Under the pieces are notes generated by a model. That model had not been told where the DNA came from. It searched no databases and saw nothing but the letters and a program-made list of their open reading frames with translations. From JANQPC01 sp039208375 (lineage in GTDB: Bacteria > Pseudomonadota > Alphaproteobacteria > Rhodobacterales > Rhodobacteraceae), in NCBI GenBank assembly GCA_039208375.1, contig JBCCRC010000011.1, positions 3,253 to 67,252 of the forward strand: a stretch of DNA of 64,000 nucleotides, in the 5' to 3' direction. Below are positions 52,666 through 61,525 of this stretch, in pieces. A program made the translations under genes and the position numbers. Positions within the stretch are counted from its first letter, which is position 1. The number at the start of each line of letters is the position of its first letter.

Positions 52666-55289
52666 TGGATGTCGCGGCACCCCCCGCCGTGCGTTCAACC
52701 TGCCCTTATTGCGGGGTCGGGTGCGGTGTGGTGTTGCGGCCTGACGGCGCTGGCGGCGTCACCGTGGAAGGGGATGCCGAACATCCCGCGAACTACGGCC
52801 GTCTGTGCTCAAAGGGCTTGGCTTTAGGAGAAACCGGTGGCCCTGAGGGGCGGCTTCTTACCCCGCAGATCGGTGGCTTGACGGCGGACTGGAATGCCGC
52901 GCTCGATCTCGTCGCTGCGCGCTTTTCGCAAACCATCGCGGATCACGGGCCCGATGCAGTGGCCTTCTACGTTTCCGGCCAGCTGCTGACAGAAGACTAC
53001 TACGTGGCCAACAAGCTGATGAAGGGCTTCATCGGGTCGGCCAATATCGACACGAATTCAAGGCTGTGCATGGCCTCAACCGTTGCGGGCCAGAAGCGGG
53101 CCTTCGGGGCAGACACCGTGCCTGGCACCTACGAGGATCTCGAGTGCGCGGATCTGATCGTGCTTGTGGGATCAAACCTCGCCTGGTGCCACCCGGTGTT
53201 GTTCCAGCGTATTGCAGCCGCCCGCACCGAACGCGGCACCAAGATCGTCGTGATCGATCCGCGCCGCACAGCCACCTGTGATATCGCTGATCTGCACCTG
53301 CGGCTCGCGCCCGGGAGCGATGTGGCGCTCTTCAACGGCCTTTTGGCGCATCTGCGCGAAGTGGGCGCGATCGATCCCGGCTTTATCGGTGCGCATACCG
53401 AGGGATTTGACGAGGCCTTCGCGCAGGCTGCCTGCGATGGCACATCGGCAACGGGCCTGCCGGAACACGAAGTTGCCGCGTTCTTCAAGACGTTTGCTGC
53501 CACCGAGCGCGTGGTCACGATCTTCAGCCAGGGCGTGAACCAATCTTCGCAAGGCACTGATAAGGTGAATGCAATCCTGAACTGCCACTTGGCAACCGGG
53601 CGGATCGGCAAGCCGGGGACCGGGCCCTTCAGCGTGACCGGCCAGCCCAATGCCATGGGCGGGCGCGAGGTAGGTGGGCTGGCCAACATGCTGGCCGCGC
53701 ATCTCGATCTGGAAAAGCCGGCCCACCGAAGCGCCGTCCAACGGTTCTGGAACGCGCCTCGCATGGCCAGTTCTGCAGGGTTGAAGGCGGTGGACCTGTT
53801 CCGCGCTGCGGGCGACGGCCGCATCAAGGCGCTCTGGATCGCGTGCACGAACCCGGCCGTTTCCCTGCCCGAAGCCGATCTGGTGCGCGATGCAATTCGA
53901 GCATGCGATTTTGTTGTCGTAAGCGATCTGACTGCCGAGACGGATACCGCGCGGCTTGCCGATGTGCTTTTGCCCGCAACGGGCTGGGGCGAGAAGGACG
54001 GAACTGTCACCAACTCCGACCGCACGATCAGCCGCCAGCGCCCGGCCCTCGCCGCTCCCGGCCAAGCCCGGCACGATTGGAAAATCTTCGCGGGCGTCGG
54101 CCAACGCATGGGATGGAGCGCCGCGTTCGACTACCAGTCGCCGGCACAGATATTCCGCGAACACGCCGCGCTGTCGGGCATTGCTGCGGTGCTCGGGCGG
54201 GATTTCGACATCTCTGGCCTCGCCGACCTGAGCGATGCAGACTACGAGGCACTGGAACCCGTGCGGTGGCCCATTTCGGCGTCAAAGGCCGGGGGCCGGT
54301 TCTTTGGGGATGGCCGGTTTTCCACGCCGAGCGGGCGGGCACGTTTCATCCCCGTACGGCATGCCGCCCCGACCGCCGAGACGAACGACGCATACCCGTT
54401 CCGCCTGAACACGGGCCGAGTGCGCGATCAGTGGCATACGATGACGCGCACGGGCCGTGCCCCGCGCCTGTCGCGCCACCTCGCCGAGCCTTTTCTGCAG
54501 ATCCATCCCGAAGATGCCGGGCGGCTTGGGCTGCGGGCTGCAGATATCGCGCGGGTCTCTAGCCCCACCGGCACGGCCCTGCTGCGAGTTCTGGTGACCC
54601 CGGATGCAACGCCCGGCGCACCGTTCGCGCCAATGCACTGGACGGGCGAGACGGGGCCTGCCGCCCGCATCGGCGCCGTGATCGCAAGCGCGCTTGATCC
54701 GGTATCGGGGCAGCCAGAAACCAAGGCGGCTGTTGTAGCCATTGAACGGTTCGAGGCGGCTTGGCATGGCTTCGCGGTCTCTGCCAATCGCCCAGAGATC
54801 AACGCCCGCTACTGGGCCCGGTCGCGCACTGAAAAGGGCTGGCGCGCGGAGCTTGCCGGCACGTCCGCCCCGGTGGACTGGGTGGGTTATGCCCGCCACC
54901 TCTTCGGGCTCTCGAGCGAGCCACAAGTTGTGCGCGATCCAGGCAATGGCATCACGCGGGTGGCCTTCTTTGACGGTGACGCATTGGCGGCGGCCCTCTT
55001 CGTGGCGCCAAGTCCTGTCGCAGTCGCGCGTGATTTCGTGGCAGGGCTCGTCGGCCAGCCGGCGCGTAACGTACTGGCTGCACGCATGGGCGCCAACCGG
55101 CCCGACCCTGGGCCGATTGTCTGCGCCTGTATGGGCGTCGGGCGGAACATCATTCTCGCAGCTGCAGCCGGCGGCGCTGATCTCGGCGAAGTGTGTGCCG
55201 CAACGGGCGCGGGTGTGACGTGCGGCTCCTGCCAGCCGGAAATCATGGATCTGATCGCACGTGCGTCCCTGCGCACGGCGGCAGAGTAG
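52665..55289 (+). CDS. nasA: Assimilatory nitrate reductase catalytic subunit with C-terminal BFD-like domain
   Basis: An 874-aa molybdopterin enzyme reducing nitrate to nitrite in the cytoplasm. A [4Fe-4S] site (Cys13, Cys16, Cys20, Cys48) is followed by the molybdopterin domains (SGQLLTEDYYVANKLMKGF, NTNSRLCM-like DTNSRLCMAS, GRIGKPGTGPFSVTGQPNAMGGREVGG). The last ~55 residues contain a [2Fe-2S] BFD-like domain (CACMGVG, TCGSCQ). No FAD reductase subunit lies in the operon, so the electron donor is encoded elsewhere or is ferredoxin/flavodoxin; that is inference. Confidence 0.95.
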   Translation: MDVAAPPAVRSTCPYCGVGCGVVLRPDGAGGVTVEGDAEHPANYGRLCSKGLALGETGGPEGRLLTPQIGGLTADWNAALDLVAARFSQTIADHGPDAVAFYVSGQLLTEDYYVANKLMKGFIGSANIDTNSRLCMASTVAGQKRAFGADTVPGTYEDLECADLIVLVGSNLAWCHPVLFQRIAAARTERGTKIVVIDPRRTATCDIADLHLRLAPGSDVALFNGLLAHLREVGAIDPGFIGAHTEGFDEAFAQAACDGTSATGLPEHEVAAFFKTFAATERVVTIFSQGVNQSSQGTDKVNAILNCHLATGRIGKPGTGPFSVTGQPNAMGGREVGGLANMLAAHLDLEKPAHRSAVQRFWNAPRMASSAGLKAVDLFRAAGDGRIKALWIACTNPAVSLPEADLVRDAIRACDFVVVSDLTAETDTARLADVLLPATGWGEKDGTVTNSDRTISRQRPALAAPGQARHDWKIFAGVGQRMGWSAAFDYQSPAQIFREHAALSGIAAVLGRDFDISGLADLSDADYEALEPVRWPISASKAGGRFFGDGRFSTPSGRARFIPVRHAAPTAETNDAYPFRLNTGRVRDQWHTMTRTGRAPRLSRHLAEPFLQIHPEDAGRLGLRAADIARVSSPTGTALLRVLVTPDATPGAPFAPMHWTGETGPAARIGAVIASALDPVSGQPETKAAVVAIERFEAAWHGFAVSANRPEINARYWARSRTEKGWRAELAGTSAPVDWVGYARHLFGLSSEPQVVRDPGNGITRVAFFDGDALAAALFVAPSPVAVARDFVAGLVGQPARNVLAARMGANRPDPGPIVCACMGVGRNIILAAAAGGADLGEVCAATGAGVTCGSCQPEIMDLIARASLRTAAE

Positions 55290-55301
55290 AGAGGGCGACA
55301 G

Positions 55302-56684
55302 ATGCAATCTTTCCCGATGTTTATACGCACAAGCGGGCGGCGCGTAGTGATCGCCGGAGGCGGCGAACAAGCGGCGCAGAAGGCACGTCTTATCCTGAAG
55401 ACGGATGCGCAGATCTGCATTGCCGCGCCGATACTGGACGCCGAGCTTGCAGGTATTGTGGCACAAGGGCGCGCAACGCAGGCTGCGGGCCCGGTGACTG
55501 CCGAGACGTTTGAAAACGCCGCCCTCAGCTTTGTGGCGACGGGCTGCGCGGGCGCCGATGCGGCTCTTCATGCTATCGCAAAGGATGCGGGCGCGCTTGT
55601 GAATGTGGTGGATCGACCTGAGCTGTGCGATGCCATCACGCCCTCGATCGTCGATCGTGATCCGGTGGTTGTGGCCATCGGCACGGAGGGCACAGCCCCT
55701 GTTTTAAGCCGTTCGATCAAGACAAAGATCGAACGGATGCTGCCGCCGCGCATTGGAGGGCTGGCCGCACTTGCAGGCCGCCTGCGCGGGGCGGTGGCCG
55801 CACGCTTTCCGCAGGATACGCGTCGTGCGTTCTGGGCGTGGGCCTTCAATGGCACCCCGGCGCGGCTGCACCGAGAGGGCGCAGAAACGGAAGCCGCGGA
55901 ACTGCTGAAGGAGGCGATCGCGGCGCGGCGCGCGCCCGAGGGCGCGGGCGAAGGCCATATCGCTTTGGTCGGGGCCGGGCCCGGCGCGCGGGATTTGCTG
56001 ACGCTGCGGGCGGTGGAGCGGCTTCAGGAGGCCGACATCATCTTCTATGACCGGCTTGTGGACGCGGATGTTCTGGAACTCGCGCGCCGCGATGCCGAAC
56101 GGGTTTTCGTGGGCAAGGAGGTCGGTGCCTGTGACTGGCCGCAGGACAGGATTTCGGCGGTGATCGTCTCCGAGGCGCGGAAGGGCCGCCGAGTCGTACG
56201 CCTCAAATCAGGCGACCCCTCGATTTTTGGCCGTGCGACGGAGGAAATGGATGCCGCACGCGCGGCCGGTGTGCCCGTTGAGATCGTGCCAGGGGTAACG
56301 GCGGCGAGCGCGGCGGCGGCGGCAATTGGCGAGAGCCTTACGGTGCGAGGCGATAGTGATACGGTCGTGTTAACCACAGGCACCTGCCGGCCAGGAGATC
56401 CGCCGCCCGATTGGGCGCGTCATGTACGCCCGGGCACCACGCTTGCCATATACATGGGGGTGCGCGCTGCAGACCGGATCGCCGCTGAACTCACAGCCGT
56501 TGGCGCCCCAGGCACGACGCGCGTTGAGGCGGCAGTCGATGTGTCCAAACCAAGCGAGCGGGTGATCCGCACCAATCTGTTGGGCCTACCAGCGGCGCTG
56601 GCCGAAAACGGCGTGACGGGGGTTGCGCTTATCCTGATCCACTTCCCGAAGGCAGCGGAAGGGCTTGCCGCGCGCGCGGCTTAA
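55302..56684 (+). CDS. cysG: Sirohaem synthase CysG
   Basis: A 460-aa multifunctional enzyme that makes sirohaem, the cofactor of nitrite reductase. The N-terminal third has the NAD-binding dehydrogenase/ferrochelatase fold (RRVVIAGGGEQAAQKARLIL). The C-terminal part is uroporphyrinogen-III methyltransferase: ALVGAGPGARDLLTLRAVERLQEADIIFYD, RLKSGDPSIFGRATEEMD and VPGVTAASAAAA. It closes the nitrate operon. Its TAA stop overlaps that of cobU in TTAA (56681-56684). Confidence 0.94.
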   Translation: MQSFPMFIRTSGRRVVIAGGGEQAAQKARLILKTDAQICIAAPILDAELAGIVAQGRATQAAGPVTAETFENAALSFVATGCAGADAALHAIAKDAGALVNVVDRPELCDAITPSIVDRDPVVVAIGTEGTAPVLSRSIKTKIERMLPPRIGGLAALAGRLRGAVAARFPQDTRRAFWAWAFNGTPARLHREGAETEAAELLKEAIAARRAPEGAGEGHIALVGAGPGARDLLTLRAVERLQEADIIFYDRLVDADVLELARRDAERVFVGKEVGACDWPQDRISAVIVSEARKGRRVVRLKSGDPSIFGRATEEMDAARAAGVPVEIVPGVTAASAAAAAIGESLTVRGDSDTVVLTTGTCRPGDPPPDWARHVRPGTTLAIYMGVRAADRIAAELTAVGAPGTTRVEAAVDVSKPSERVIRTNLLGLPAALAENGVTGVALILIHFPKAAEGLAARAA

Positions 56685-57190
56685 GGCTTCAAACGCAGCG
56701 GGCATCCGGCAGCAACAAGATACACCTCGTCACTCACCGCGGCGATGCGCTGATTCATTGAACCGGCCGCATCGCGAAAGCGCCGTGCCAGGGCATTTTC
56801 GGGCACGATTCCCGCACCCACCTCATTCGTGACAAGAATGACGGGTGCCGTCTGACCGAGGAGTGTTTCTGCAAGCACCTCGGTCTCATCCGCCCAGTCG
56901 CGGCCAGCATGGATGAGGTTGCTGAGCCACAGCGTGAGACAATCAACAAGCCGCGGGGCGCCCGCGTCTGAGTCAACGAGTGCTGCGGCAAGAGCGAGAG
57001 GCTCAGCCCGCGTCTCCCACTCGGCCCCGCGCCGGGCCCGATGAGCGGCAATGCGGGCGGCCATCTCGTTATCAAACGCTTCGGCTGTGGCGATGTAGAT
57101 CGCGCGCGGCGCCGCGTTTAGCGCCTGCCCCTCCGCAAATCGGCTTTTGCCCGAGCGGGCGCCACCAGTAACGAGAGTAATCTTTGCCAT
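56681..57190 (-). CDS. cobU: Adenosylcobinamide kinase/guanylyltransferase CobU
   Basis: A 169-aa enzyme acting late in coenzyme B12 synthesis. It has the P-loop TGGARSGKS at about residues 8-16, the ATAEAFDNEMAARIAAHRARR segment with the nucleotide-accepting histidine, DCLTLWLSNLI and NEVGAGIVPENALARRFRD. ATG 57190 begins directly before the P-loop strand; the frame extends to 57247 without features. No other cobalamin genes are near it. Confidence 0.94.
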   Translation of the reverse strand: MAKITLVTGGARSGKSRFAEGQALNAAPRAIYIATAEAFDNEMAARIAAHRARRGAEWETRAEPLALAAALVDSDAGAPRLVDCLTLWLSNLIHAGRDWADETEVLAETLLGQTAPVILVTNEVGAGIVPENALARRFRDAAGSMNQRIAAVSDEVYLVAAGCPLRLKP

Positions 57191-57491
57191 CGCGCTAACG
57201 CACGCCGCTAATGCGCAGCGTTTGAAAGCTTGCGCCTTGGTAAACATGTGGGAGCCAATGCCTGCGCGGGATCATTCCGGCACCCCTGGAGCCTGTTTGA
57301 TGACAGGCGCATATTTCTAAAATCCCTTGCGAATTCAACCCAAACGGTGATCCGATATACAGCCTCGTTGCGAACATGCATGGCAGTCGGCAGCCCGAAA
57401 CGACGCGGTATACCTGTGCCAAACTGTCACGCATCCGAGCAAACCGCCGTCGTAAAGTGGAAAAAATACCCACGCCCAGTATGTTCCGGCG

Positions 57492-58343
57492 ATGTCTTCT
57501 GTTGACGCAGAACCCTTTCGCAGGATCCTGAAGGGCCTGATCCGTCCGTTGGTGCGTACGCTTATCGCGCGCGGCGTGACGGCGCCGGCATTCTATCGTT
57601 TGCTCAAAACGGTTTACGTTGAAGTTGCCGAGAAAGATTTTCGGATTGATGACGCACAGCCTACGGACAGCCGCATCACATTGTTAACCGGCGTGCACCG
57701 CCGCGACGTGCGTGCCATTCTGTCGGATCCAGATGACAGCTGGGAAACCGCGCGTTCAAAAACAGCCACCATCGCCACGGTGCTTGGCCAATGGATGGCG
57801 CGCAACGGGTATCGCGACGAAAACGGTGCCCCCATCCCGTTGCCAAGAACATCCGAGGCAGGCCCCAGCTTTGAGGCACTGGTTCAGGGAATTAGCCGAG
57901 ATATTCGTGCGCGGACGGTGCTTGACGAGGTTTTGCGGCAAGAGCTTGTGATCGAAGACGCGGATGGAATGCTTCGCATTGCCGATGGCGCCCTCGCAGG
58001 CCCGGGTTCGCCGGACCACAAGGCTGTGTTTTTTGCCGCCAATGTTGGGGATCACATGGCAGCCGCGGCCGAAAATCTGCTTTCAGACCCGCCGCCCTTC
58101 TATGAGCGCGCGGTATTCTATAACCGCCTGTCGACCGCCTCTGTCGATCAGATCGAGGCCCGCGCCCGGGAACTGGCGCAAGCCGCGCTGGAAGAGTTGA
58201 ACACCGAAAGCAGCGCCCTGCAGCAGGCCGATCGCGCGCTTGAGGACGGGCTCGAACGTTACCGTTTCGGGCTTTACTTTTATCGGGAAAGCGCCGACGC
58301 GCCGAACGACCCATCGGAAGGCGGGGATCGTGAGAGTGATTGA
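57492..58343 (+). CDS. DUF6502 family protein
   Basis: A 283-aa protein starting EPFRRILKGLIRPLVRTLIARGVTAPAFYRLLKTVYVEVA, a helical N-terminus with a possible winged-helix (LLTGVHRRDVRAIL), typical of DUF6502. The C-terminal part is helical and rich in Glu/Ala. The function is unknown; the winged-helix-like part hints at DNA binding. It overlaps the following lipoprotein gene by 14 bases, and this pairing suggests a joint role at the cell envelope. Confidence 0.8.
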   Translation: MSSVDAEPFRRILKGLIRPLVRTLIARGVTAPAFYRLLKTVYVEVAEKDFRIDDAQPTDSRITLLTGVHRRDVRAILSDPDDSWETARSKTATIATVLGQWMARNGYRDENGAPIPLPRTSEAGPSFEALVQGISRDIRARTVLDEVLRQELVIEDADGMLRIADGALAGPGSPDHKAVFFAANVGDHMAAAAENLLSDPPPFYERAVFYNRLSTASVDQIEARARELAQAALEELNTESSALQQADRALEDGLERYRFGLYFYRESADAPNDPSEGGDRESD

Positions 58344-59274
58344 TCGTAGAGCCGCGCTTGCGCTCCTGGGCACAAGCGCGCTGACTGCCTGCGCCGCCCC
58401 TTCGATCGTGACGCGCGAAGACCGTGATCCGTTTGAAGGCGGCATTGGCGGCACCGGCATTATCGGGGTAGTGACCGCGCTGGGCAGCTTACAGGTCAAC
58501 GGGCTCTTCGTCGACGTGACCTCGGAGACAAGCGTCGCCAGCGCGCTCGGCCCCATGACCCCGGCAGACGTTCAGCCGGGCATGGCCGTGACAATCTTCG
58601 CGAACCGCTCGGAAGACGGGCTTCGCGCGCGGCGTGTTAGCGTAAACTACACGGCTATCGGGACAGCGGAGCGTGGGCGAAGCGGGCGGCTCGAAGTTGC
58701 AGGTGTGCCCGTGATCGCTGAACCGGGCGCCCTGGGCACCGCAGAAATTGGCGAGCGCGTTGCCGTCAGTGGGGTCTGGGGTCCCGCAGCCATTGTGGCA
58801 AGCCGGTTTGACCCGGCGCCAGAGGGGCCCGATCTGATCGCGGGTACTGTCACCCGCGGAGATCCCGCGCGCTTTGGGATCGGCAGTGTGCCGGTGCGCG
58901 GGATCGCGCGTTTGCCGCGGCGCGGCGGATATGCCGTCGCGCTCGGCCAAAGCGACGAACGCGGCTTCCGGGCGCGCGAGTTGATGGAAGGCCGATTTGG
59001 CGCGAGCGATCGGCTGCGCCTCCTTTCAGTTGATGGGTTTTTAGAGCCAGTAGCGGCGCTACCGGGCTTCCGTATCGCCGGGCTTGGCCACAGTTTTGAC
59101 CGGCAGGTTCGGCTCCAGCGCTTGGCCAGCAACCGCGCCCTATATTTCGGCCGATACACTGGGCTTTTCCGCGCGCAGGCGGGCTACGTTGTGCCCGAGA
59201 GCTTTGCTGAGCGCCGCGCAGCCCTTGCGGGCGGCATCCAAGCGTTCAACGGGCCAGTGATCGAAACCGTGTGA
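58330..59274 (+). CDS. DUF5666-type lipoprotein
   Basis: A 314-aa protein. GTG 58330 (after GGAAGGCGGGG) gives a signal peptide with a lipobox LTAC (ALLGTSALTACAAP), so the mature protein is lipid-anchored. Repeated beta modules follow: IIGVVTALGSLQVNGLFVDVTSETSV, DVQPGMAVTIFANRSEDGLRARRVSVNY and RVAVSGVWG, matching the DUF5666 pattern of small OB/beta repeats. It is coupled to the DUF6502 gene. Function is unknown. Confidence 0.8.
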   Translation: MRVIDRRAALALLGTSALTACAAPSIVTREDRDPFEGGIGGTGIIGVVTALGSLQVNGLFVDVTSETSVASALGPMTPADVQPGMAVTIFANRSEDGLRARRVSVNYTAIGTAERGRSGRLEVAGVPVIAEPGALGTAEIGERVAVSGVWGPAAIVASRFDPAPEGPDLIAGTVTRGDPARFGIGSVPVRGIARLPRRGGYAVALGQSDERGFRARELMEGRFGASDRLRLLSVDGFLEPVAALPGFRIAGLGHSFDRQVRLQRLASNRALYFGRYTGLFRAQAGYVVPESFAERRAALAGGIQAFNGPVIETV

Positions 59275-59304
59275 CGCGCAGGCCACGGGACGGGCCTGCG
59301 CGTC
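59273..59304 (+). terminator. Hairpin at the end of the DUF5666 gene
   Basis: GACGCGCAGGCC (59273-59284) and GGCCTGCGCGTC (59293-59304) form a 12-bp perfect stem with an 8-base loop, starting within the stop codon. It is followed by TTCC only, so a weak or Rho-assisted terminator is likely. It separates two convergent genes. Confidence 0.6.
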
Positions 59305-59369
59305 TTCCTGGCAATTCGAGGTCTGGACGGAAGGGTTCCACACGCCAGGAATTTCGTGGCGCCTGCGGC

Positions 59370-61463
59370 CTAGGCCACTGGCACCTCCTTCGGCAGAAGC
59401 GCACCCAGTGTCAGGTGGCCATAGCCTTGGACGTCTGCGTAATCCGGGCCAAGTGCCTTCGCGATCTCTGCTCGCACTTCTGGCCCGGATGCGCCTTTCC
59501 GCGCCTCGATCAGGCGCGCAATTACACCGGCGGCCTGGGCGGACGCGGCGGATGTTCCACCAAATCCGTAATTGGCCGCCTGATGCGACACGAGGCTCTC
59601 CGGCGCCTCGGCGTAGCCGCCATGGCCGAGAATGTCAGGCGCGGGCACGTAATTGAATACTGGCTTTAGGATAGGCGCAGGCTTCACCATTGGGTCTTCG
59701 TCTCGGTCACTCGGCGCCAGAAAGCACAGCCCCGGCCCGTGCTGGCTATACTGTGCCGGCACGAGATCGGAGTTCTTGTTCTCGGGATCACTCAGCTTGG
59801 ACGCGCCAACGACAATGATACCGGTGCCGGTAAACGGATCTGCACCCTGCCCTGCGCCTGACTTTGCGGCAGCATCGAGCCAGTGCTTTAAGGCTGGCAA
59901 ATTTGCATCGGCCAGCATCTCGTCAACCGCCTTACGGCCATCGCCATCTTTCAGCGTGGCGAGAACGGCTGCAAAATCACCCATGGCACCGGGGTAGGAA
60001 ATCTCTGGCGTCCCGTCATTGCCCGAGGGGATCACCACGGGCACCTTCATGCTTGCCGAGAGAATTGCCAAAGCAAGCGGATCGCATGGCCCGAGGTAGT
60101 CATTCAGGTTCACGGCACCCGACCAATCCCGCGGATAGTCCGCCTTGTCCGGGCGCACGAAGGGAGGGCCTACGAGAACCAAATCGGCAGGCTCGTTGTC
60201 TCTGAACACCAGAGTGATGATCGCGCGCGCCACAGCGAGACGGTTTTCATGGGTGTTCGACACCCGGTTGGTTACCCGCGCCGCCAAAAGCTTCGCCTCA
60301 GGGGCGGATCCCCAGATGCTGCATAGATCCTTTGTCGGCGTCCCGGCAATCAGCCCGCCCATCGCGGTGCCGTGGCCACCGCCCTTCGAGCCGAAGGCAG
60401 TACGCCCATTGGCGAATGTCGCATAGTCCGCGTTGATTACTGCGGTTGACGTCTTCCACAGGTGAGGCGCGGTTGACTTGGCAAGCTCAGCGCTGATCGC
60501 ATGGTCGCCCGCGCGATCGAACGTGGGATGGGTCACGTCAATAGGCCCGTCAATCAGCGCCACACGCACGCCTTTGCCACCCTCTTCGAGATTGCCTCGG
60601 TCCGCCGAGATACCCAGCCGTTCGAGAGACCACTGATCGATCGCAAGCTCAGGTGTTTTCGGCTTCACGCGATCCGCCGTTGGCCCAAGCCCAAGATAGG
60701 GCGACGGTAGCGGATCATAGCCCTGAACGTCGGCAATGGCGGCCACGAACAACTCATCGAATATCTCTCGCAGGTGCGTGAAAGCGGCTTCCGCGATCGC
60801 GGCGCCAGAGCTGCCATCGGTGGCGTAATGCACGCCAGCCCATTCCCGATTCTCGCGGATCCGGTAGGCCACATCGAACGCCTCGGCCACGATGCCGGGA
60901 TCGTAGGCATAGACCTCAGAAATCGCATGTGCCAGAAGCGCCGATTGCGTGGCATGGCCACTGGGATAAGCGAAGTGGTTCGGCGTCAGAACCGTTGGGT
61001 CAATCGCGTGGTCCACCACGTGCGGACGCGGCCGTTTGAATTTGTCTTTGTAATGCGCTGCAAGGGCGAGGCCCGCATTTTGCAGCTGTGCCATAAGGCG
61101 CACAACCGAGCCTGGCGTTCCGGCAGCATCCTCGAAGATCGCCAGAAACGGGCTGATAATATCATCCACTTCGGCATCGATTTCGGGCTGGCGTTCGGCG
61201 CGCTCTGGGTCAGCCTGCTTTTCGATCAGATCATCAAGCTCAGCGCGCACCACTGGCCCGTCATATTCCGGGCGGCCCGGCACATCATCGGCGTCGAGTG
61301 TATCAATAATGGCTTGGAAGTTTTCATATAGCCGACGACGATATACCTCGTCCTGAACAACCCAGGAACCCGCGAGCAACGACGATGATTTTGTCTTGGT
61401 CTTCGTTTTGGTTTTGGTCTTTGTTTTGGTCTTCGTCTTGGTTTTGGTTTTTGTCTTGGTCAT
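59370..61463 (-). CDS. PAP2-type phosphatase/subtilisin-like protease fusion with Thr-Lys repeat N-terminus
   Basis: A 697-aa protein with two enzyme domains. Residues 2-25 are twelve Thr-Lys dipeptides. About 35-230 is a PAP2/haloperoxidase-like domain: KDKFKRPRP (KX6RP) near residue 138-146, PSGHATQ near 165, and R-x5-H-x3-D (REWAGVHYATD) near 203. About 290-690 is an S8 peptidase: IDGPID with the Asp near 302, GHGTAMGG with His near 362, PSGNDG with the oxyanion Asn near 479, and GTSAASA with Ser near 637. No signal peptide is seen. ATG 61463 follows AAAAGGGG. The substrates are unknown. Confidence 0.85.
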   Translation of the reverse strand: MTKTKTKTKTKTKTKTKTKTKTKTKSSSLLAGSWVVQDEVYRRRLYENFQAIIDTLDADDVPGRPEYDGPVVRAELDDLIEKQADPERAERQPEIDAEVDDIISPFLAIFEDAAGTPGSVVRLMAQLQNAGLALAAHYKDKFKRPRPHVVDHAIDPTVLTPNHFAYPSGHATQSALLAHAISEVYAYDPGIVAEAFDVAYRIRENREWAGVHYATDGSSGAAIAEAAFTHLREIFDELFVAAIADVQGYDPLPSPYLGLGPTADRVKPKTPELAIDQWSLERLGISADRGNLEEGGKGVRVALIDGPIDVTHPTFDRAGDHAISAELAKSTAPHLWKTSTAVINADYATFANGRTAFGSKGGGHGTAMGGLIAGTPTKDLCSIWGSAPEAKLLAARVTNRVSNTHENRLAVARAIITLVFRDNEPADLVLVGPPFVRPDKADYPRDWSGAVNLNDYLGPCDPLALAILSASMKVPVVIPSGNDGTPEISYPGAMGDFAAVLATLKDGDGRKAVDEMLADANLPALKHWLDAAAKSGAGQGADPFTGTGIIVVGASKLSDPENKNSDLVPAQYSQHGPGLCFLAPSDRDEDPMVKPAPILKPVFNYVPAPDILGHGGYAEAPESLVSHQAANYGFGGTSAASAQAAGVIARLIEARKGASGPEVRAEIAKALGPDYADVQGYGHLTLGALLPKEVPVA
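61389..61460 (-). repeat. Hexanucleotide-type repeat encoding (Thr-Lys)12
   Basis: 72 bases encode twelve consecutive Thr-Lys pairs directly after the start codon, as ACN-AAR codons with synonymous variation among the copies (ACC, ACA, ACG; AAA, AAG). The variation shows selection for the peptide or an old repeat. Changes in unit number would be in frame and alter tail length only. Confidence 0.92.
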
Positions 61464-61525
61464 GAGACTACCCCTTTTGCCCCCCCCAAGGACTTCAGTT
61501 TTGACGATGTATTGCACCCGGCGGC

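Noticed and set aside
54282..55571. 429-codon open frame opposite nasA and cysG
   Set aside because: It is antisense to two clear genes, has a biased Arg/His/Cys-rich translation and no family features; long antisense frames are normal in GC-rich DNA.
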